NCBI GenBank assembly: GCA_905221605.1
Contig: CAJNDS010000763.1
Coordinates: 64,001 to 75,288, forward strand
From: Symbiodinium natans
Taxonomy: Eukaryota > Sar > Dinophyceae > Suessiales > Symbiodiniaceae
Direction: 5' to 3'
DNA length: 11,288 bases
A model generated the notes under the pieces. That model saw only the letters and a program-made list of their open reading frames with translations, was not told the origin of the DNA and searched no databases. Below are positions 7,217 to 11,288 of the stretch, piece by piece. Made by a program: the position numbers and the translations under genes. Each line of letters starts with the position of its first letter. Positions within the stretch are counted from its first letter, which is position 1.

Positions 7217-8041
7217 GCGAGATCATGCGAGTAATGTAAGTACAGTCAGCTGGTGATCGGTCAGCGGCCCGTGGGGTTGGCAGCGGTGTATCGTCCAGAC
7301 CTTACATCACGTCTCGACTCTTGGCTGCTTAGCAGGTGCTTAGCGATTGCTATGCGCATTGCTTAGCAAAAGAGAACTCCGCAATTCTGGCACATCTGTG
7401 AGGCGCAGGCGCAAGCTCCTCGGGCCCGAGAACCTCCGTGGCGAAGACCTGCTTTGACTTTTGACATGATTGTGGCAAGCCGTTTGCATGAGCTTACATT
7501 TTTTAGCGCCGCACTGTCGGCCGCTCTACGTGTATGCTGATACAGCACGGATCAGCACGGTGCAGTCCTGCAAGCCCTCGTCGCGACACGCTTTGACCAA
7601 CTGCGTGGCCTGGCAATGCTGTGCAAGACAGTGTCACTAATACTCGAACAATATGGGTTCTTCAATGCTTCAACTCTTCAACTGTGCTTTTCAATTGCTA
7701 CTGCAGGACTCAGACTGCTGTGGCTGTGTGTAGTCCAACCTCGCGCTGCAACAATGACAGCTTGACAAAGACCTCATCGTCAAGCGAAGCAAGCAACATG
7801 TTGAGGGTGGCTCATTAATTAGTGGCGTTCGCTCTCCTGGTCTCCGTTCTTGCTCTTTTCTGCAGGCACGGGATAGTGGAACCGAACTGTAGACTGTAGA
7901 TGTAAACTGATATGAACCCACCGAGCCGTTTCTAACACAAACCGACCTGTAGGATTGCTGTCCCTCTTGCTTCTGATGCACAGTTTGAGGAACCCATTGT
8001 TGGGTGCGAGCGCTATACACACTACTCAAGCCGGGGGTGGG
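7217..8041. other. Region without a recognised gene
   Basis: A short minus-strand segment RRAADSAALKN at about 7499-7531 is followed by a good GTAAG donor and could be an exon end. Otherwise no coding signal is seen. Confidence 0.4.
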
Positions 8042-8110
8042 TCTCTCTCGCTTTCTTTCTTTTTTTCTTGGGGGCATGGGGGCAAGCCCCCGGGCGTTCT
8101 CGCCCGCCCC
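8042..8110. repeat. Pyrimidine tract plus GC hairpin module, copy 1
   Basis: A CT/T-rich tract followed by GGGGGCAAGCCCCC (6-bp stem, 2-base loop at 8078-8091) and a GCCCG-rich tail. It shares GGGCAAGCCCCCG exactly with copy 2, together with the order of elements. Confidence 0.75.
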
Positions 8111-8314
8111 GGTATTCGGGGGGCCTCTGGTTGGGGCGGTTGGAGGAGAAAGAGCACGGAACCATTGACCCCCACCTTTGCCCTTGCCCCCTTTACTCGA
8201 AGTCCAGCACGTGCTCCTTCTCCCCATGCCCCGCCTGCGTCTGTACCTGTGACTCTGCTAGCCCCGGGTGGTGGACTATTCTGTCCCCCTGCCCCCAACC
8301 CCAGCAAGAAACCA

Positions 8315-8384
8315 GCTCTCTCTCTCTCTCTTTTTTTTTCTTTCATTGGGGCTAGAGGGCAAGCCCCCGTGCCCAGGCGCGCCC

Positions 8385-8387
<3 letters not shown>
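8315..8387. repeat. Pyrimidine tract plus GC hairpin module, copy 2
   Basis: The same order as copy 1: CT run, T run, CTTTC, GGGG, then GGGCAAGCCCCCG (8357-8369) and a GGCGCGCCCC tail. It runs directly into the CT microsatellite. Confidence 0.75.
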
Positions 8388-8432
<45 letters not shown>

Positions 8433-8442
8433 CGCTCTCTCT
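8388..8442. repeat. CT microsatellite
   Basis: About 19 CT units, then CGCTCGCTCTCTCT. The open frames of Ser-Leu or Arg-Glu repeats across it are artefacts. Confidence 0.97.
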
Positions 8443-8497
8443 GCAGTGTCTGAGGCACGCACGCATGACAGCCTCAGACCATTTCGTGGCTTAAGCA

Positions 8498-8537
8498 CAT
8501 GCTGGATCATGCTGGCCAATGCTGCCAAATGCTGCCA
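8498..8537. repeat. 10-base tandem repeat, four copies
   Basis: Units CATGCTGGAT, CATGCTGGCC, AATGCTGCCA, AATGCTGCCA with exact 10-base spacing. Confidence 0.93.
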
Positions 8538-8600
8538 GGCCACGAGGCACCACGTCTCTCTAACTCCTCTCTGAGATTCGCTAACCGTCACAGCGAAGCC

Positions 8601-8628
8601 ATCACAGTCTCGAAATCACAGTTTCGAA
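8601..8628. repeat. 14-base imperfect tandem pair
   Basis: ATCACAGTCTCGAA is followed by ATCACAGTTTCGAA, offset by 14 bases. Confidence 0.85.
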
Positions 8629-8639
8629 CATGATTGTCC

Positions 8640-9092
8640 CACTGTGACGTATCTGGCACGTGTCGGTCCTGGCGGGCCTGCAGAACTGATTTGATGTCCG
8701 CATTTGGATGGCTCACCCCAATCCGCGAGCAAAGCCCTTTCCTCAGCTAAGTGCTTCACGAAGCTGGAAGTCCAACAGCTGATGCCACTCACACCATCAC
8801 CACGCCCCGGGCTGGTATGCCTCTACAACGGCATCGTAGACCTCGCGAGTTTTCAGAGAAGGAGTCCAGATCATTGGAAAGCGCTGCCAAGCGCTGCGCC
8901 CAAAAAGGAAAATGCATTCGTCCTGCAAATGTGCTCTTGTGCGGGTGTGGCGGTGTAGCAGGGTGTAGCAGGTCAGCTGGCCATGTCTCCTTGACCAAGG
9001 CTGTGTATGGTGAGCGTCTCGATTTCCCCCACACTGAGCCTGGCACAGATGCAAGCGTTACTCATGTACCGGGAAATACGGTGGGGTGGTAA
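8640..9092. other. Region with weak coding signals, no gene assigned
   Basis: On the minus strand, the segments FVKHLAEERALLADWG (about 8720-8770) and EVYDAVVEAYQPGA (about 8810-8852) look protein-like. The plus strand also has an open frame (8751-9092). None has convincing boundaries. Confidence 0.3.
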
Positions 9093-9512
9093 AGGTGGCC
9101 TCTTCATTGTCTGCTGTAGCGGACTGAGCACCTCTCCACAAGCAGAGTAGTTGCACTTATAGGTACACTTTGCATCAAGGCAGATGGCGCCCCCCGCCGC
9201 GTAGTGCTGAACCACGCTTCTGTGGACAATATAACCCAATCCTTCCAAGAGAGAAGGAGAGGATAACAAAAGCACGTCGAAGCTTTACATGTGTACGTGT
9301 TCAGCACGTTAATGTGTCGCTAATGTGAAGACTTCGGCCGGTCCCAAGGTCGGTTTGGGCGCCACTCGAATTGAAAACCGAGGCTGTCCCTTCGCAGGCG
9401 TCGATGCCTGAGTATGGCAGCGTTGAGCACTAGCACGTGTCGAAGTGAAACATAGTGAAACCCACGGAAACCCTCGAAGCCCTGGAAACACTCACATTGC
9501 AGATCAGTGCAG

Positions 9513-9767
9513 TCAAGGCACCAGGAGCTTCAGCGCGCTACTGTTGGCAAGCACATCTACTAAATCAACTCCGGCCTCAAGAGCATCCCTGTAACCTGGC
9601 ACGTCCAGCAGGGGTTCTTGAGTTTTTTGAACGTTCCATCGATGTTGAATTCTGGCTCGGGCCCAACTCAGTTCCGAAGTTTCATGTTCAAAGAAAAGGC
9701 CTTCAGGCACTTCATCAAATAGCTCAGGATGCCAGTCTTCAGTGCAGATGCCTATCCTGAGTGCTCA
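9513..9767 (-). CDS. Exon-like open frame, unknown protein
   Basis: The minus frame is open from an in-frame TGA near 9770 to a stop at 9513. A CTCAG|G acceptor at about 9760 would begin it, and a GT donor after ALKLL (about 9520) would end it. It encodes EDWHPELFDEVPEGLFFE and later LLDVPGYRDALEAGVDLVDV, of balanced composition. No family recognised. A plus-strand frame (9455-9760) is also open and protein-like, so the strand is not certain. Confidence 0.33.
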
Positions 9768-10265
9768 GAAAGCACTTGAAGATTCCGAGGGCTGTGCAGC
9801 AAACTAAGCTGCAAGCTCTGTAGCTTCCCTTTGCTTCTGAATCAGCTTCTGGAGGAAACTCATATCGGTTGACTCCATGTCGCCGCCCTGCACACTTCGA
9901 ACAGAACTCCAACACGCCGCAACACGTTTCACGTCGTTTCACTCCGCGACATCTCAAAAAGCTTCTTCGATTAAGTGAGTCCAACAGCGCAGCGTCACAC
10001 ATGACAGATCATGGCAGGCACCCCATCATCCGACTCATCGCCGGCACAACGTAAGGCTTTGCTCAGCTTCACCTGCCGTCCCTGACAAGTTGCTGATGTG
10101 GAGAAATGCTTGAATTCGATCGCAAGCTGTGGCAAACTGTCTGCAGACTGAGTCCGGATCAATTAAGCCAACTCTGCGAGAGCCAACTCCCACAAAGGAG
10201 GAATCTAGGACCTGCCGGCACCAAGATCAAGCAAGTGAGGCAAAGAATAATCACGTGTAAACAAC
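9768..10265. other. Region without a recognised gene
   Basis: Open frames occur on both strands (9739-10002 minus; 9869-10054 plus), with no motif or splice pattern that stands out. Confidence 0.4.
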
Positions 10266-10634
10266 TTGAAAGTCTTGCTGCAGCTGACGTTCTGCCATGT
10301 TCGGCCTCTGCGCAGTCGAGAGGCGAAATATGCGATTTGGAGATCGCGTGTCGCTGCAGTCGATGGGCTCGAATGGCTCGGCGCCGGAGCGACACAGCGA
10401 GCGACGGCAGCAATGGCACCGCCAGCAACGGCACCGCCGTCGCCGACCAGGGAGGCCGAGAAAATCGCGCTGCGCAGGAGGGCGCAGAGGGCGACCCTGG
10501 CGCCCGGCACGGCAGGGGCGGCGCCTCGCCTTCGGCCTCGAGGGGCTCTCTCTCTTTTGCATCTCAAAAACCTTCTCAAGGCCTGCACCGTTGCCGGAGT
10601 TGCCGGAGGCAGCGGAGGCCGGAAGGGCTGTTGA
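10266..10634 (+). CDS. GC-rich candidate coding stretch, unknown protein
   Basis: The plus frame has a strong G/C preference at third positions across about 10365-10560 and encodes an Ala/Arg/Pro-rich sequence including SPTREAEKIALRRRAQR. A minus frame sharing the same third positions (10205-10675) is open too and equally GC-biased but very hydrophobic, so it seems less likely. No family recognised. Confidence 0.25.
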   Translation: MKVLLQLTFCHVRPLRSREAKYAIWRSRVAAVDGLEWLGAGATQRATAAMAPPATAPPSPTREAEKIALRRRAQRATLAPGTAGAAPRLRPRGALSLLHLKNLLKACTVAGVAGGSGGRKGC

Positions 10635-11031
10635 GAGATGACTCCTCTGCGTACAAAAGGATTACAAAAGGCCACAGGGTGGCCGCAGGAATCCGCAGGA
10701 TGCCCCCTAAAAAGATGGATTGCGCCGTTCAGTCCCAGTTCTCACACAAAACTGATGAGTGCTGCGGTTCCATTCCTCCAAAACCCAAGCGGTCCATGTC
10801 CTCGGTGCATCGGGGAAGGTAGGTTCCATGTGATTAGGACTTCACGCCGCTATCAGATTATCAGCTGGTGACCAGCTGGTGGCTTCCGCCGAGGACTAGA
10901 CATGAGATGAGGGGGGGCGGGGTGCATCTGAGGCGACCACAGCGCTGCGGGCAGGGCTCGTGGCGAAGCTACACGACAGCGTGAGGCCGAGAACAGCGAC
11001 GGCCGCTAGGCAAGCTGAAATGCGCTGAACA

Positions 11032-11032
<1 letters not shown>

Positions 11033-11062
<30 letters not shown>

Positions 11063-11065
11063 TGT

Positions 11066-11103
<38 letters not shown>

Positions 11104-11288
11104 GTGGTGTGTGTGTGTGTGTGTGTTGTGGTGTGTGTGTGTGTTGTGGTGTGTGTGTGTGTCGTGGTGTGTGTGTGTGTTGTGGTGTGTGTGTGTGTGT
11201 GTGTTGTGGTGTGTGTGTGTGTGTTGTGGTGTGGTGTGGTGTGGTGTGGTGTGGTGTGGTGTGGTGTGGTGTGGTGTGTGTGTGTGTG
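11033..11288. repeat. GT microsatellite with TGTGGT interruptions and a GTGGT array
   Basis: Runs of GT are broken repeatedly by GTTGTGGTG (about seven times, once as GTCGTGGTG). From about 11226 to 11275 it becomes a pure 5-base GTGGT array before returning to GT. It continues past the window end. Confidence 0.96.

Noticed and set aside
8026-8591. Overlapping frames rich in Arg-Glu or Ser-Leu repeats
   Set aside because: They are translations of the CT/GA microsatellites.
10106-10822. A 238-codon plus-strand frame as a gene
   Set aside because: Within the GC-rich part, another plus frame has the better third-position bias, and the translation is low-complexity Gly/Ser/Arg without a motif.
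1-11288. Dinoflagellate spliced leader gene, 5S rRNA or tRNA
   Set aside because: No stretch matching a spliced leader core, a tRNA T-loop with a matching acceptor stem, or rRNA was noticed on either strand.

Overview
The window looks like nuclear DNA of a eukaryotic alga, most probably a dinoflagellate of the Symbiodiniaceae type. The main evidence is one protein kinase gene on the minus strand that can be rebuilt only as about 16 very short exons. Its introns use a mixture of GT, GC and GA donors, and AG acceptors that are usually followed by G. That combination is known from dinoflagellate nuclear genes. Long GA/CT and GT microsatellites, the lack of long open frames, and the absence of bacterial operon signals agree with this. 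The assignment is inferred from splicing and repeat style, not from a marker gene.

Layout. Positions 1-797 are the 3' flank of the kinase gene and hold nothing recognisable beyond a short AAGGA repeat. Positions 798-3532 (minus strand) carry the kinase catalytic domain, from the glycine-rich loop (exon at 3491-3532) to the last helix and a stop codon (798-800). The subdomains appear in order: glycine loop, VKIV lysine, HPNIV, hinge VVM, HRD, DFG, APE, DLWS, LPF, and the RLTADEA..HEW end. The first exons, upstream of 3532, were not identified. One small exon between HRD and DFG (inside 1909-2405) is also missing.

Positions 3533-11288 contain no gene that can be named. Several minus-strand stretches look like exons (3951-4343, 5887-6243, 6995-7216, 9513-9767). 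They may belong to an upstream gene or to the N-terminal part of the kinase gene. A GC-rich open stretch lies at 10266-10634. The rest is intron-like or intergenic sequence with microsatellites (GA at 4593-4683, CT at 8388-8442, GT at 11033-11288), a duplicated pyrimidine/GC-hairpin module (8042-8110 and 8315-8387), and many short tandem duplications with a period near 10 bases.

The most useful results are the hand-built exon map of the kinase, the mix of splice donors, and the recurring 9-12 base tandem duplications.
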